From Brienomyrus brachyistius (lineage: Eukaryota; Chordata; Actinopteri; Osteoglossiformes; Mormyridae), in assembly GCF_023856365.1 (NCBI RefSeq), contig NC_064538.1:5944494-6008493 (forward strand): DNA of 64,000 nt. The letters run 5' to 3'. The notes under the pieces were generated by a model. That model made no database searches, was not told the origin of the DNA, and worked only from the letters and a program-made list of their open reading frames with translations. Made by a program: the position numbers and the translations under genes. Of the stretch, positions 37,131-50,500 are shown one piece after another (the stretch's first letter is position 1; every line of letters begins with the position of its first letter).

Positions 37131-38527
37131 TTGTGAACATGCCCTTCATCGTTCCTCTGTTTGTCTGCTCATCACGTCACTCCCCCCTGGGCCGAGCTGA
37201 CGGTTGGTCCTGAGACAACGAGCGCAGCTGTCAGATGATCTCCTCACCGGTGGCCCCCAGGAGAGCCTTTAAGGGTGACGAGTGTTACCCCGCCCCCCAC
37301 AAGACTGGTTGGCATTGTTCAGTCATCATTTCCATATAACAGACCGGGAAGCTGCCTCACTCCTCTAAACACCCCCCCCCAGCCTTTTGTGTACCATTTA
37401 CATAGACGGATCCACATGGCAGCGGTCATCCCCAACGTATTGTGGGGAGCTGGCTCCCGGCGCCCCCTGTTGGTGTAGATGGGCAGCGGTCCGCTGTGCC
37501 CGCCAGCCTCCTGACCACGTTCTCACATCCTCGGAATTTCCTTCCTGCTGAGCCTCCGTGGCTCCCACTGCCTCCCTCTCCAGCTTTGGAATCGAAGGGG
37601 GAATCTGGTCGGCTCTGCTGCACCCTGGAGGCCGTATTTGTCCACCTTGGCAGACTCGTCGGACTCTTGTCCCCCCCACCCTTCGACTGGGGCCCAAGCT
37701 GACGCAAAGGCCAGCACGCAGGCATACATACCCTGGGTTGCTTAACCACCAAACCCACCCCTCCACCCCCAACGCAGCAGAGCTTGTGGGAGAGAGTGTG
37801 TCCCCCCCCCAAACACGTCGAGCAGACACATGTCCAGTTAATTAAATGTTTTCCTCCCCCGTGCCCGTTCAGTCTGAGGCAGGGTGCCCAGTGTGCATTC
37901 CTGCCTCACCAGCGTCGGCAGCTCAAAAAAAAAAGTTTCTTATTGCAGAACAGTGGTGTGGAATCACTGCTTGTACTATTTTCATTTTGTGTGTAATTAT
38001 TTTTTTTTCTGTGCATAAAAAACGGGATTTATGATGGTCAACCCCGGAGATGTAGTGGCTGGTCTGTGTGTGTGTGTCTGTATGTGAGCCAGGGGCCAGT
38101 TGCTGTGTTATGTGACTACGAGCTCGGACTGGACCCTGCCCGTGCCTCTCCTCCTCTCTGCCCTGCTCCTCCTGAGAAGCGTGTGTGAGTGACCTCAGAT
38201 ACCCGCCGCTGTCAAAGCCCATCTGAGTCATGTCTGTTTGTATTTCTCCGATTGAAATTTATGGGCAGTCAACTTCTAGTCAATAGAGGAAATGATCCCT
38301 CAGTAAGGACTGGCAACCATAATGTTGGTGGATGGGGGGCTGCCCCTTGGATCTGGCCTCAATTTGGGGGCTGTGTTTCATTTTGCCCCCCTACGTACCC
38401 GAGACCAGCACTAGTCTGTTTCTCCTTTCCTTGTCAAGCCATGTCCCTGTCACCCAAGAAAGGAACGGCCTCATTTAATTTAGAGCCACCATTCACGGTG
38501 TGATGTGCCTCTCCCCTCTGATGGGGG

Positions 38528-38695
38528 CAGGTGTGATTCTAAGATTTATTTTTTTTAAGGTCGGGTATCAGAGGGGCCATAATTCTTACAAAGGGGCCAA
38601 CCTTAGTCATCAGCCAATGATATTTTTTCCAACGGCAGAGTGACAGGGGAGGGGGTTCTCCAGGGACCAATCGGCTTTCAGCCTGCGGCTTTTGT
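38528..38695 (+). mobile_element. CAGGGGC-type MITE, copy 6
   Basis: The left end is CAGGTGTGATTCTAAGATTT, followed by tttttttaaggtcggg, agaggggccataattcttac, catcagccaatgatat, agagtgacaggggagg and gggaccaatcggctttcagc. The right end is truncated. Confidence 0.7.
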
Positions 38696-41249
38696 GCAGA
38701 TTCGGCCCAGTCTCGGAGGAGGAAGGTGCAAGATCCTCCTCATCACAGCTCCAACACAGAGAAATATCTGGGGACCGTAATGGAATCAGCTGCTGGCCTC
38801 TCGCCAGGTTATCCCAGCATCCTCATGTTTCCCGATTAAAAGAATATGTCCCTTTTTGTTCAGTAGGAAGCAGCAGACAGGGGGGCTTGTAAGTAGATAT
38901 AAGCCTTGTCTTTATCTCACAACTCGGTTACGGGACTGATCAGTGCTTCTTAATTGTAGATACAGGCTTTTAAAATGTATGTAATCCTACACACCCGGCT
39001 GTTTGTTGGCAGAAGGGGGCATTCAGGGGATTCAGCTGGCCAGCATACCTCCCTCCCCCCAAAAGAAAAAGCACAGTGGGGGGTCCTATTCCCCAGTGTG
39101 GCCTTTGAATATATGAAGTGTAGGTCTGTGAGTAACCACCTACGTCTATGTCTACCTACTTCTGTACGCCCGTGTTGCATTGTGGGTCGTCAGGCGGAGG
39201 GAGGATGCAGACTGGTCAGTGCCCCTCAGGGGGCTCCTGCTCGGAACAGCAGCGCCGGATTAATCAGAACCTCATTTGCGTGACAGGACCGCCTGCCTCA
39301 GGTGCCTAGAAATGATGGTGTGGTGCTTCCAGGATGGGCCGGTCCAGGTGAGGTCAAGGGGGTACAGTGACACCTGTGATTCAGATCCGGCCGAGTGGCT
39401 TTCGTGTCAGTAATTGTGAATTTTCGTAGGTCACCTTAACAGATCTGTGTTTGTATTCCTTCCAAAGCGAAAGGAGGGCATCAAAGGACTCGACCTGCGG
39501 AGTTTCAAAGCCAGACATGGACGCTTTGTAAATGTCGGTACTTAAAGAGTTTAGTTTAATTCCCTGTGTGTGAGCTCTGAAGACTCGCGTTCATGCCGTG
39601 CGGAGCTGAAATCGCTGAAGCGATGGGCAGTTTAACTCTAGCACTGGAATGATTCCATAAAGCGAGCAGACAGATTGATGCGAAAAGCCGGCAATTTAAC
39701 CAATGAACTTCTGATTCATGTAGAGCGGCAGTTACACGCTGATAATGACTATCAAAATCTGCTAACAGCCTTTTGTCCTGTGAGTCCTGCTCAGATCGTC
39801 TGTTCATGAGAGTTCTGGGACCCTGATCGTCTTAAACGAAAGGGCTCGTCAACACCCCTGACTCTCCAGGCAGCTGTTGGCTAAACCTGTGTAGCTTTTG
39901 GCCTTATCACAGTGAAGCAGAATGTGTGTCGTGTGGGTAAGAGGTGGGGGGGCGGGGGGTTGATTTGGTGCGGCCAAGGTCATCTGATGTCTATCATTGG
40001 ACTCTACTCAGAAGTGTGAGCCCCCAAATCTGCTAACGCCTAAAGTATTGATTAGTTGGATCTACTCGCGGGCAGGCGGGTGCATGTGAACACACATATG
40101 CATTAAACATACATACACACGCGAGAGCGGGCCTGTAAAGTCACTGCCCGTCCCTCAGTCCAGCCTTGGAGACAGGAAATGCCGGCTCCTGGGACAACAG
40201 GAGCCCCCTCCCCACTATAGTTTTAATGGTGGGATGAGGATGGCAGGAGCAGAGAGGCTCCTGTTCTCTCGCTCAGGTCCTCGCTCACGCCTCCTCCGAC
40301 AGGCTTAGCTTATCAGATGACCCGGAGACTGCTTTCCATCTGACGCCCCCCCCCCCCCCCCGATTTACCTGCTGCTGGCGACGTATGTGGTCCCAATCTG
40401 ACAGCCCCTGCCCTCTCCCAGTGGCTCTCTTTAATCACACACCCAGAGCAATCGAAGGACCTTCTTACAGTGCTTCTTACAGGCCTGTGATTTATAGAGC
40501 GCCGTGCCCCCCCCCCCCAAAAGGGTTTATTTCTAATAGCCTTCTCTTTATTGACCATCTCCTGGGGTCCATCACCAGCTGCGACGGAAACAGATAGAAG
40601 TGACTTTGCACGGTCCGGTCCATCGGGGCCCAGTTTGCCCGGCCCCCCCAGTGGAGACTGATGTTTGGGGCCTGGGCCCAGTTAAAGAGCAGGATGGATC
40701 TCCTTTGGAGGACCAGAGGGGGCGTGCTGATGAGGCAGGCTCTTATCTGTTCGTTTTGGCTTGGTGCTCAGGCTGGACCAGGCCTCTCCCTAACCGTGGA
40801 CTTGTACCACCAGGGTCCAGGCCGAATACAAGATCTTAGGATACTTCAGACCAGATCTTACTTTTTCCTGTCTAGTTATCAGGTTCGGGAGATGTGCACC
40901 ACTTATGAAATTTGCATGGACTCCTCGCGGATTTGTGTCGCGACAAAAGTGACTAAAGAGTGACCCGGTACTGTTCCTTCCAGCTCCTGTTGCTTGTAGG
41001 TGATCGCTGATCCTGTTCTTCCGGCATGTCCCTGATTTGAGTTGCTTAATGCCAAGATCGTGCCGCTCCTGCTGGTCGTCTGGGATTAAACCCCGGAAAA
41101 TTGACATTTGTTTTTGTTTTGATGCGGAGCGCCGGCTCGTGTTTCCAGCGTTCTCTGATGATTACCGTGTCATTCTGCAAGCCGAGTCCTGCTGCTTAAT
41201 AATAACAATAATCCACGTCTCCTGGAATTAGATTTGACTCAAATAACAG

Positions 41250-41420
41250 GGGCGGTGCAGTGGACCGGTGGGGAACACGCTGGACTCGCACGAGCCGTGC
41301 TGTGGGTTTGATTCATGCTCCTGTGTCTATGTCTGCATGCCTCTTTTCCTCCAGACAAACCCATTTCCCTCTAAGGCCCAAAATCATGGATCATAGCTGA
41401 TTCGGAGCCTACATTGTCCG
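41250..41420 (+). mobile_element. tRNA-derived SINE
   Basis: The head ggcggtgcagtggaccggtg (A box) and tgggtttgattcatgctc (B box) are followed by a body resembling the tgcatgttctccc family (tctgcatgcctcttttcctc). It is diverged. Confidence 0.55.
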
Positions 41421-41650
41421 TAGTGTATAATTTTGTGCTGCACTGGACTTACATCCCATACATCCCAAGCAGAATGTCCACTGTCCAGGCTTGCAATACT
41501 GAATATATGGTTTTGGATGATGTGTGGATGGATGAAAGATAGGTTTCCATATTGGCTTGATCAGCAGAGGGTGTGTGTGGGATTGGGAGATGGGGGCCAA
41601 GTCAGGATGGTACAGTCGGTTTCACTAGGGCCCACTTACTCTGCATTAAA

Positions 41651-41830
41651 ACTGTGCTTCAAGGACCCCCGGACAGTTCACAATTTTGCTCTCTCCTAGC
41701 ACCTGTCAGACCTGCATCAGGTATTCGGCTTTCTCGATTGGTTGGTTCTTTGATTCACATGTGCTGTGAGCCAGGGGGGGAGCAAAAATGTGAAGTCTCT
41801 GGGGATCCCCAGGGATTGGGTTAAAAGATA
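41651..41830. mobile_element. Fold-back MITE, copy B
   Basis: The left arm cttcaaggacccccggacag and ttcacaattttgctc pair with the right arm gagcaaaaatgtgaag, tctctggggatccccaggga and ttgggtt. The internal words match copies at 10167 and 62553. The terminal CAGTGTTTC is degraded. Confidence 0.55.
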
Positions 41831-44800
41831 GTTAAGGATAATCTTTAGCCAGTGGTTGTTAAGTGCAGATTTTGTCAGTACGGGAATGACATTGCATTTC
41901 CTCCCTGGCTCCATTTCTGGTGTTTACGCCTAAATATAGCTGGTCTGTTGCGGTGCTCAGATGTGTGTTAATGTTTCGGGAAATCAGGGTTATTCCTGGT
42001 CTAATATCATCACCGCTATTAATCCGGGCTCTGGCTTCTAGAGAGGAAGAGTGCGCATTAAAAACAGCTGACGCTGCAGCGTGCGGGTTCTGCGGGAACT
42101 TCTGTCAGTTTTTACTGGCGCGGGGAAGCGGGTGAGAGCCGGACAGCGAGGGAGCGATGGAGAGGGGGAGGAAATGGAGAGACGGAGTGGAGTGAGTAGA
42201 GTACAGACCACAGAGCACTTTGTTATTGACATCCAGCGGTCGCCTGAGGGAGTTATTTATTTGTTCTGAAACAAAGCTTGTTTTCCCGAAGTGATTTCCT
42301 GGGGATGATGCTTGGCATGCGGCCTCATTCCCGCCACTGCGCTTGGCGCCAGTCGCTCGCGGCCCAGCGTTCGCCGTTGGTGGATGTCTGCGTAGTGGGT
42401 GTCCCCCCGCAGCCGACTAACTGCAAGGGAGGGGGTTGGTGTAGAGTGGGACACGGCCCACCCCAGTGCTATGTGATTGGCTGGTATCCACCAGCTCGTT
42501 GCTGATCCTGCGGAAAGACGGATGCGGGGGCAGCCTTCCCACGGGACGCACTCTGTCTGCCGTGATGCATGGCGGTAATTAACGGGCTGCTGTAGATGCA
42601 GCTGGCGTGGGCTTGAGTCTCACCATGCCCCCGCTATCCACCCCCCCGCAAACTCCCTGTTTGGGTTCACAGGGCACCTTGTTCTCTATCAGCTAGCTGT
42701 TTGTTCAGTAATGGTAGGGTTAGGGTTGGCCTGCCGAGGGGGGGGGGGGGGGGGTGGTACCATGGGGAGACAGAGAAGGGGGGAGGGGTTAAGCAAACAC
42801 ATTGGTGCATTTCGGAAGCTCAGCCACTGGAGCGTGAGATTGTCCATAAATAAAGCAGCGAAGCTCACCCCCAATTCACATGGTTACTTAGAGGTGCTGC
42901 TTTCCTATTGGACAATCACAGTATGCATGCAAACCAGGGTCCACTAGATGGGGAACGAACGGCAGCCATAGTGAGGGTGGGTGGGGGTGCCGTATCGGAT
43001 TTTAGGTGGTAGGGGGCGTGGTAGGCTACTGTAGCATCCTGCTGCATCTTGAGGAGTCTGCTGTTAATGGCAGACACCAGGGCCCAGTGTAGCAGAAACA
43101 CGAGCGGGATGGAGAGAGGCCCGACGCCAGGGGGTGAGAGGAGCTTTAGTTAAGCTCCCCTGGAGGTTCCCGTTTCTTGCAAGCGCCCGGCTGCGAGGTG
43201 GTGGGGGTGACTAGGCAGGTGGCTGGCAGGAGGCGCTGTGCAGGGAATGCACGCTGCAGCCCATGCGAGTGATGGATTAGCTGTGCGACTGACGAGGAAC
43301 GCTGCTCAAGGGACAGGGGAGAAGATAAAGGGTTTGGATCCACACCCACTTCCTAACAGATAAATACAAGCACGTAAAATTGACAGGGCGTCTGGTGCAG
43401 CTTCTGCCCATGTGAAAGTTGATCGGCAGCCAATATTACTTATGGGGGGGCAGTCACTGTCAGGTATAGGTGGGAGATGAGGTTGTGGAGGGGGGGGCAC
43501 TGCAGAAGGGCTCTCATTCCCATCACGATTTTCCCTAATGACCTGATCCGTTAGCTACGTTGACCATTCCTCACACTGTCACCTCGGTGAAGTCGCCGTC
43601 GCCCGGGATCCTCCGTGAAACGTTCCAACGCCCAACCCGATATCACCGTTACCGGCCAAGTTACGCCCAGCTGCACCAAACCGGAACCTCGCCCACTGCT
43701 TGATGCCAAGACCATCGTGCCGCGGCGGGTTATCGAGCCCCGAGGTTCCAGCAGGAGCCCAGCGTTCCAGCAGGGAGGAGTCTGCAGCTGTTCTGCTCCG
43801 AGATCGACACGCCCGAACCCGGCCCTTTTGTCTTAGCTTATTGGCTTATGCTCACTAACCATTCTCTGCTCTCTCTGTAGTGCCGCCCACCGCCGACCGT
43901 TTGCTGGCTCTTTGCCAGACCCGGGGAGCATGTCTTCACTCGTCCGGCGTGCCTCACGCCGGCTGCAGCGGGTCTTGTCTTTCCGATGACGCCCCGTGGT
44001 CCTGTGTTTCGGGAAAATGTATTCCTGACAGTCCGTCAATTCCCGGCAGACCAACTGGTCTCGGGACACACGTTAACCGTTCGGTATACTGAGGGCCGAT
44101 CGTAGCCGTGAGCGTTAACGGTCTTTGTGGGATTGGAGGCCCCTCCATGTGGAACGTTCTCCGGAGATCCATGCGTTCTTCCTTCCCGACATATGGGCTT
44201 ACACACCCGTGCTCTGGGGCCTCGCTTGGAAAGGCGTGACCGGTTTTCCAAAACCTTAAAGTCAGATTTCACGATACTGTTGGGCGTTCAAGTTCACATC
44301 TGTCTTGGGGAGGAGAGCATAAGCTCCATTGGGGGTGAGCTGGAGCTGTGTTCAGGTGCAGAAGCCTCCCCACTGAGCATGTTTCAAGGCAGCGGGGGTG
44401 TTCTGGCAGGATGGGACACGCTGCATGCTTTGTCTTCAAGACCAGACCATCCTTCAGCATGTCCCCAGGGGATTCTGAGCCTTGCCCCCCCCACCATCGT
44501 TTCCCCTTGTGCCACAGGCGATGCTGAGGTCAACATTAAAAACCCCAGCTCCCACATGAATAAACGTCAACTCACCGCCCGCAACTGTGTCCTGCTGCCT
44601 CAGCACTGGGGGTGGGGGGGGGGATGGGGGTCATGCCGTTTGGCCCCCAGGGGGAATTTGCTGCGTCATTCCGAATGGCAGTCGCGGTACGGTCAGGCCC
44701 TTCCCTGCGCTCACGGGGCAGGGCGGGGCTCAGGTGCATGCTCACTGTACCAGCCCCTCCCAGAAGCAAGGCCCCTCCCTGGCTGCCCCAGGTCACTCAG

Positions 44801-45215
44801 CTTCACCGGGCTGTACCGCCCCGCCCGACCTAACTGGGTCGGCGCCAGAAATGGGTCGCGGGGGTCACCATTAATGCAATTTCCATTATCTCCCCGTGAC
44901 TCGCGCCTGGGATGGGGGGGGCTTGGAGGGAACAGGATGGGAGCAATTCGTTTTTATCTCCGTGTGTCTCGGTGAAGGAATAAATTAACCCGAATGAGCA
45001 GGGGGGGCCTTTATTCTTTAATCGTATCGTGTTACTGGGGACGTGGGGGGTTAAAGGGGCTCTTTTAACCTTCATATGGGTCATTGCCAAAGACAACAGG
45101 GCAAAGGGGGAATCGGGGTTGGGGGGGTCCTTTAGCTGTATGGGGGGGGGGGTCGCAGATGCTCAAGATAGAGATGCAGAGACTGGGAAGGTTTCTGTTT
45201 CCAGGGACGCAGGCT

Positions 45216-45217
<2 letters not shown>

Positions 45218-45266
<49 letters not shown>

Positions 45267-45267
45267 A

Positions 45268-45337
<70 letters not shown>
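45218..45337. repeat. Compound (TG)n microsatellite
   Basis: Two TG arrays (about 48 and 67 bases) are separated by catttg near 45266-45271. It is the longest dinucleotide block in the window. Confidence 0.95.
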
Positions 45338-46187
45338 TGTTTGGGGACCCTGGGCAGTTTATATTTCAGATTTATATCTGAATCAGATTAGTGGAGCCTT
45401 TTCATAGTGCAGCACCCTCTCAGATCTTTGTCCAGTGTGAACATCATCACTGGGGGGGGATTCAAAACCGATCACACAGGGCCGCTACGCAGATGAAACA
45501 GTCACACACCCCCAGGGGCTCTCATGTGACCCCAGGTGTGCTTTTACACACTCGTGCCGTCCCTGTGGATAAGTTATACTGCAGCGGTCGGAACGTCTGT
45601 CCCCACCCCCAAGTCTGATTAAGCTCCGCCCTCTGTGGTGTGTTGTGGGGGGGTGCTCGCTTATTCTTCCTGGGGAAGCCGTGAGCTCTGTGTCGCCATA
45701 GACAGATGCATGACCGTCACTTGACCCCCACCCTGGGACACGGGCCAGCTTTGTAAGCTTCTGGCAGATGAGGGGGTGTGGATCTGGGGGTGTCGAAGCC
45801 TGTGCTCCGACCTGCGCCCCCACCCCCACATGTAGCCCCCATACTGCCGGCCCCCTGGCAGGGGACGTGGGGCACGGGACAGGCCTGAACAGCTGTAGGT
45901 CAATGTGGCGGAGTGAGCTTGGGTGGCATCGTGTGGGCGACGTCCTCAGGGAGGAGCCGCGTCCCGCGTTTGCTGCCAGGTTCCTGCCACCGGGCCACAT
46001 CCTGAGCAAAGGTTCTGGTTTGCTCACTGGCACCCCCTGCTGGTATGTGACGGTTAGCTAACATCTGCCCGCAGCCTGGATTCTGCTTACTGTTGCTGGA
46101 AGACCATCTTTTGCTTTTAAACAGGACTGTAACTTGGGGGAGGGGGGTTATTGGTTGTGGGTGGCAGGGAAAAAGGCTTGGGGTTAC

Positions 46188-46348
46188 CAGGGGCATTCTA
46201 GGTATTTGAGATTTGGGGCATTAGAGGGGCCAGAATTCATAGAGAGGGGCCAACCATATTATTAGCCAATGATACGTATTGAATCGGTGACTGACAGGGG
46301 AGTAGACCAATCAAATCAGCTGTGGACCTATCCCTGTATATGCCACTG
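46188..46348 (+). mobile_element. CAGGGGC-type MITE, copy 7
   Basis: Both ends are readable: left CAGGGGCATTCTAGG and right CCTGTATATGCCACTG, inverted repeats of one another. The body has aggggccagaattcatagag, attattagccaatgatac, gactgacaggggagt and accaatcaaatcagc. At 161 bp it is the best-defined copy. It ends 65 bases before the next plxna2 exon. Confidence 0.8.
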
Positions 46349-46413
46349 TCGAGGGTATGTGTTGTGGTCAAGGCTGAAGAGCTTTAACAGTCTTTCCTGT
46401 CTCTGCCTTACAG

Positions 46414-46548
46414 ATCCGGGTGGACGGGCCCCCACACGGCGGGGTCCAGTACGAGACGGTGCTGGTCATGCAGGATGGGAGCGCCATCCTCCGCGACATG
46501 GCCTTCTCACTGGACGGCAGCTTCCTCTACGTCATGTCTGAGAGACAG
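46414..46548 (+). CDS. plxna2: Plexin A2, Sema-domain exon
   Basis: This internal exon has 45 codons in phase 0 at both ends. The acceptor is ctctgccttacag|atc and the donor is cag|gtgagc. It begins [16 protein letters not shown], continues [12 protein letters not shown] and ends LYVMSERQ, which corresponds to the last part of the Sema propeller. The [11 protein letters not shown] string fits remembered A2 better than other class A plexins. It should be preceded by an exon ending in a GTKSGKLKK-type sequence, which is not visible in the window. It joins in frame to 61311. Confidence 0.93.
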
Positions 46549-47384
46549 GTGAGCAGAGGAAGGGGCGGGAACAAGCAGCTGGCGGACTTTCTAAGTGGGT
46601 GGGCATCTGCGCTCGCAATTAGGAGTCTGTACGAAGTGGGCGGGGTGGGGATGACAGTGTGTCGCAACGCAGAAGAGAGAAATGAGGCCAGTTGGGGTGG
46701 GGGGGGGGGGGTTCTGCTGCTTCTGTGGAGGGGGGGGGACAGCTGGAGATAGAGAGCGGAGATGGACCTCAAGGTCACGACGCCGTCCTTATAATGAGGT
46801 GACTGAGTGACTCAGCCAGGGGGAAGGCAGATGAGGCTCAAAGGGCGGCCGCCACGTCCCACCAAGTGACGAATGACTCCTCCCCCCTCGTTTACCCCCC
46901 CTCCCCCTATAAGGCCCCGGGCTAGCTGGTCACAGGGGTGGGTGCCAAGGCTGCATGGGGTTCGAGTTTGGGATGGAGACCACACGATGAGGGTTCTCTC
47001 TCATCATGCCCCCCCCTACAACCACCCCCGACACACAGATACACACACTGGCGTGCAGATATCTGTTTTTCGGAACGGACACCCCCACCACCGCCTGTGT
47101 TTCTCCACTCTGACGTGTCCATTTTGGACCGCTTGGACATACCGGCCCGCAGTGAGATTCCTGCCGCCTGAGTTCTCTATCTCTGGGTACCTGCTGCCAC
47201 AGCCCCTAATGGTCATGGAGGTCACTGTCGACAGGACGCCCGTGTTTGACGCCACTGGGTGCTCCCTGCCACAGGATCTGCCTTCATCTTTGGCGCAATG
47301 GGAGGGGGCACAGGTGGGGGGAGTTGACACCCAATACATGTGGGGTATGGGATATGAGGAGGAGGAAATCAGAAAGCACAGTTC

Positions 47385-47560
47385 TGTATCACTGTCTGTG
47401 CTGTATCTGGAAGGTCGTTGGTTCCAATCCCATCATCGGCTGAGTGATGTTACTGTCGGGCACCTGAGAGGGGGCCTTACCCCAGTTCCTCCAGGGACTG
47501 ACTGACCCTGCTTTACGTTGCTTTGGAAAAATGCATGGGCCAAATATATGTGACGTAAAA
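47385..47560 (+). mobile_element. tRNA-derived SINE, gctttgga-tail family
   Basis: The B-box-like ggtcgttggttccaatccca is followed by a body with cagggactgactgacc and the tail acgttgctttggaaaaatgc. The tail is a diverged form of that at 63549. Confidence 0.55.
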
Positions 47561-50500
47561 TTAATATGATTACTAGTGTATGAGGAACAGCATTGTGCCT
47601 CTCAGAGCCAGGGCATGGGAGTTGCGAAGGCCGCCACTCGAACATGGAGCTTCTGAGTGGAGAAAAGCGACTGAAACTCCCCTCCAACCCTTTGACAGGA
47701 GTGACGTTTTGTGGTTTGTCCCTCACCTGGGGAGGAGAAGGGGCTAATTCTCCTAAAAGAGCCCAGATCCCTAATCTCCCCCCAGGGCTGGGGGGGGGGG
47801 AGTGTGGGAAGGGCTGGGGGATTTTTCCGGACATGAACAAAGGGAGGGATGATGGTGAATTAGGAGCAGGGCGCGGACAGATCTGGGCCCGACTCCGGCT
47901 TCCCGCCCGGAATAACAATGCGGCACTGTGTCTGGCGGGGCGGGAGAGCAGCCAGGTTGGCGTGAGAGGCAGCCGCGATGGCGGATTCACCGATCTCCCA
48001 GAGCTCTGAGGTACTTAGGTATGGCGGGACTGGGTGGGGGGGGGGCAGGAATGCGCTCGTGCCTCACACTCATAAACGGATTCACTTCGCTCGGCTGTCA
48101 ATCCTGCCAGCCGCTCCACATGCCACCCCACCCCCACCCTGTAAACTCAAACGTCCAGCATGCCTTGTTTCTGTGATTTAACTGCGATGACGGCCATGGC
48201 GCTTAATGGCCTGGAAAGATTCATTTAGTCGACGCTCAGTTCAGGGACCAATGAAGGAGGAGAATGGACACCCCTCACCTTTTCTCGAGGGTCAGTGCCC
48301 CTCCGTTAACTGGAGGGTCACCAGCATTTGGGCTTCTCCTGTTCTCCTGACCCAGTGCCGGCAGAACAATTCGTTCAGATGAGCAAAATTGAATAGAAAT
48401 TGATTTCACCAACCCTCCTGCATGAGTATACAGCTGTACTAGAAATTGTGCCATATGTTTTACACTAAGAAACTACTAGATTCACAGTGTGATGATGGAT
48501 TATATTTTTCCCCACATGTAAAACATCTTAGGATAGTTATTTATATATTTCGATTATTCGAAAGAAAAGGCTAAAAACCTTGAAGAAATCAGAAAGTCTT
48601 TAGTTTGGCCTGTTGTTTCTCATTTAGCATGACATTCTTTACTTTTGGTTTTTTAAACATCTTTTTTTTTCTTTGTTTGATGCTTTGACTGGGCTGGGAT
48701 CAAAGGCTTCTGCGACTGCAGCAGACAATAGGCCGCAGCTTTGCATGTTTGCGTTCGAGGGGTGGATGCACGTCTACGTGTACGCACGCAGGACATGCGA
48801 TGCGAGCCAGAAAATGCGCATTTGCTGCGACCCTGCTGTACGCGTGCGCTGGAGTGGCTGGCAGGAGCAGAATTTGCGTGACAAGGAGTTTGTCGGGTAA
48901 CAACAGCAAATGTATATTCAATACAAACCTTTAATAAGGCAGCTAGCATTTAATAGTCTGTAAGTTAGTGCCCCCTACTGTACCTTTACTGAGTTATAAT
49001 TGTCTTATGTGCGTAACTAACATTTCAGGTCAAGTTGGTTACAGATGGAGGATTTTGCAAAGCAAGGTGTGTGACGACCTGATGGTTCCTGGGCTCCTTT
49101 TAGCACGGCTCTCTCCGGTGGAAGTTTTGGGGGAACAGCGTGAACGTCAGGAGGTGTCGTGGAATGCGCAGTGCGACTGAGATTTTATTTAAACCTCTCC
49201 GTTTACATGGCTGACGTTCCCAGTGCCACGGCTAGCCTGGATCTGTCACGACTTGGGGAATTTCATACCTTAGTATAAACTTCCAGATTGGGCCTCCGTA
49301 GAAGCTGACGGTCCCCATAAATATGGGCTATTTTCTGCACGTTTTCAGTTGAAAGGCACACATTTTCATGGTCAAAGCAGTCTTCCATACCAAAAATTGC
49401 TTGGGGTGCTCATAAAATGATTTGCAACCCAAAAGTTTGCCCTCCAATCCCACGCTTTCAGAGCGGGTGTTGAGTAATGCTAAGCTACGCTCACCTGCAC
49501 CTGGAGCCTTCTAAACCCAGTGACCTGATTGGCTTTGTCGATGCTCGTCATCTTCCAGGTTGGATCCCTGAATCTGCCATAGATTAGCCTCTGCTATTCC
49601 TCGGTGATCTGCCGCGCTCCGGTGGGCCGGCAGGGAGCTGGAAATCAGCGGAGCGGGAGGATGTGATTAATGGGAACAAAGCTACATTAACATTCACTTA
49701 AGGGCGATTTCTCTCCCGGAGTGTGCGAGAGTCCCAGTCCATTTAAACACCCTCCGCCCCCATGAAGAAGACCCAGAAACAGGGCAAAGGGTCCCTACCC
49801 ATTGTCTGAATGGCGTTCTTTAGGAAGGAGGAAAACAATGAGGTTCATAGATGGGAGGCGGAAGTCCGGGTAGAGTTTGGTCTGGAGTGACAGAAAGAGG
49901 TCGGCCTGAAAACGGCAGCAGAACTCTGGCGAGGCCGATGGGGTGGGGTGTTGGGGGACGGTCCCGCTTATGGATGGCCTTGCCGGAGGCAAGAGGGGGG
50001 ACCCAAACACAGGCAGCTCCTGGCCTCCGCCTGCCCCGGAGTGATTCGCCACGATTCGCTTACAGCGCAGCTGTTGAGGCGCCGGTGTTAATACAACAAG
50101 AAGACTTTGACTCCTGACCCTGTCACTGCCATCCTGCACCAATCACTGTCAACGGCACCGACCCACACAAAGGGTCCGATTAGCTCTACTCGCCACGCTG
50201 CCAGAACAATTGGGCGGCCCGTGAGCCCTCATCGAGGTGACGGCGGCTGGCGGGGGGCCCTTTTTGGGAAGATGGCTGCTTGTGCAAATGCAGCTCCGAG
50301 AACCATATGTCTGTCTGTCACTGTAACTTTAAACGTCGTCTGGACGCGAGGCGGCGCCTGGCCGCGCCGCGGAGATGCTGCCGTTCCTTTTTTTTGTGCA
50401 GCTTGATCAGGTTTTCTTCTTCACATATGGCATCCGGACCCACTACACCGGAGATCATATATCTGCGGGCTCCTGCCTGTGTCTGTGTGAACTTCGCCTT

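Larger units (their letters stand above)
11827..46413 (+). other. 34.6-kb plxna2 intron(s), probably hiding one exon
   Basis: This runs from donor gtaagg at 11827 to acceptor ttacag at 46408-46413. A Sema exon of about 60 codons (the segment starting near an IDDNFCG-type motif and ending near TKSGKLKK in other plexins) should lie here but was not found by eye on the + strand. The 500-N gap is the obvious candidate location. Repeats and other items are listed separately. Stretches such as 14000-15700, 15760-16900, 17460-18768, 22020-23600, 24250-26960, 33000-35100 and 38700-41250 appear mostly unique, apart from G/C homopolymers. I see no gene in them. Confidence 0.7.

Noticed and set aside
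44127..44975. 282-codon open frame on the + strand
   Set aside because: It crosses G and C runs, has the composition of GC-rich non-coding DNA, shows no domain and sits inside an intron. Low stop density in GC-rich DNA explains it.
46873..47505. 210-codon open frame on the + strand
   Set aside because: Its end lies within a SINE and its start crosses C-rich repeats; non-coding intron.
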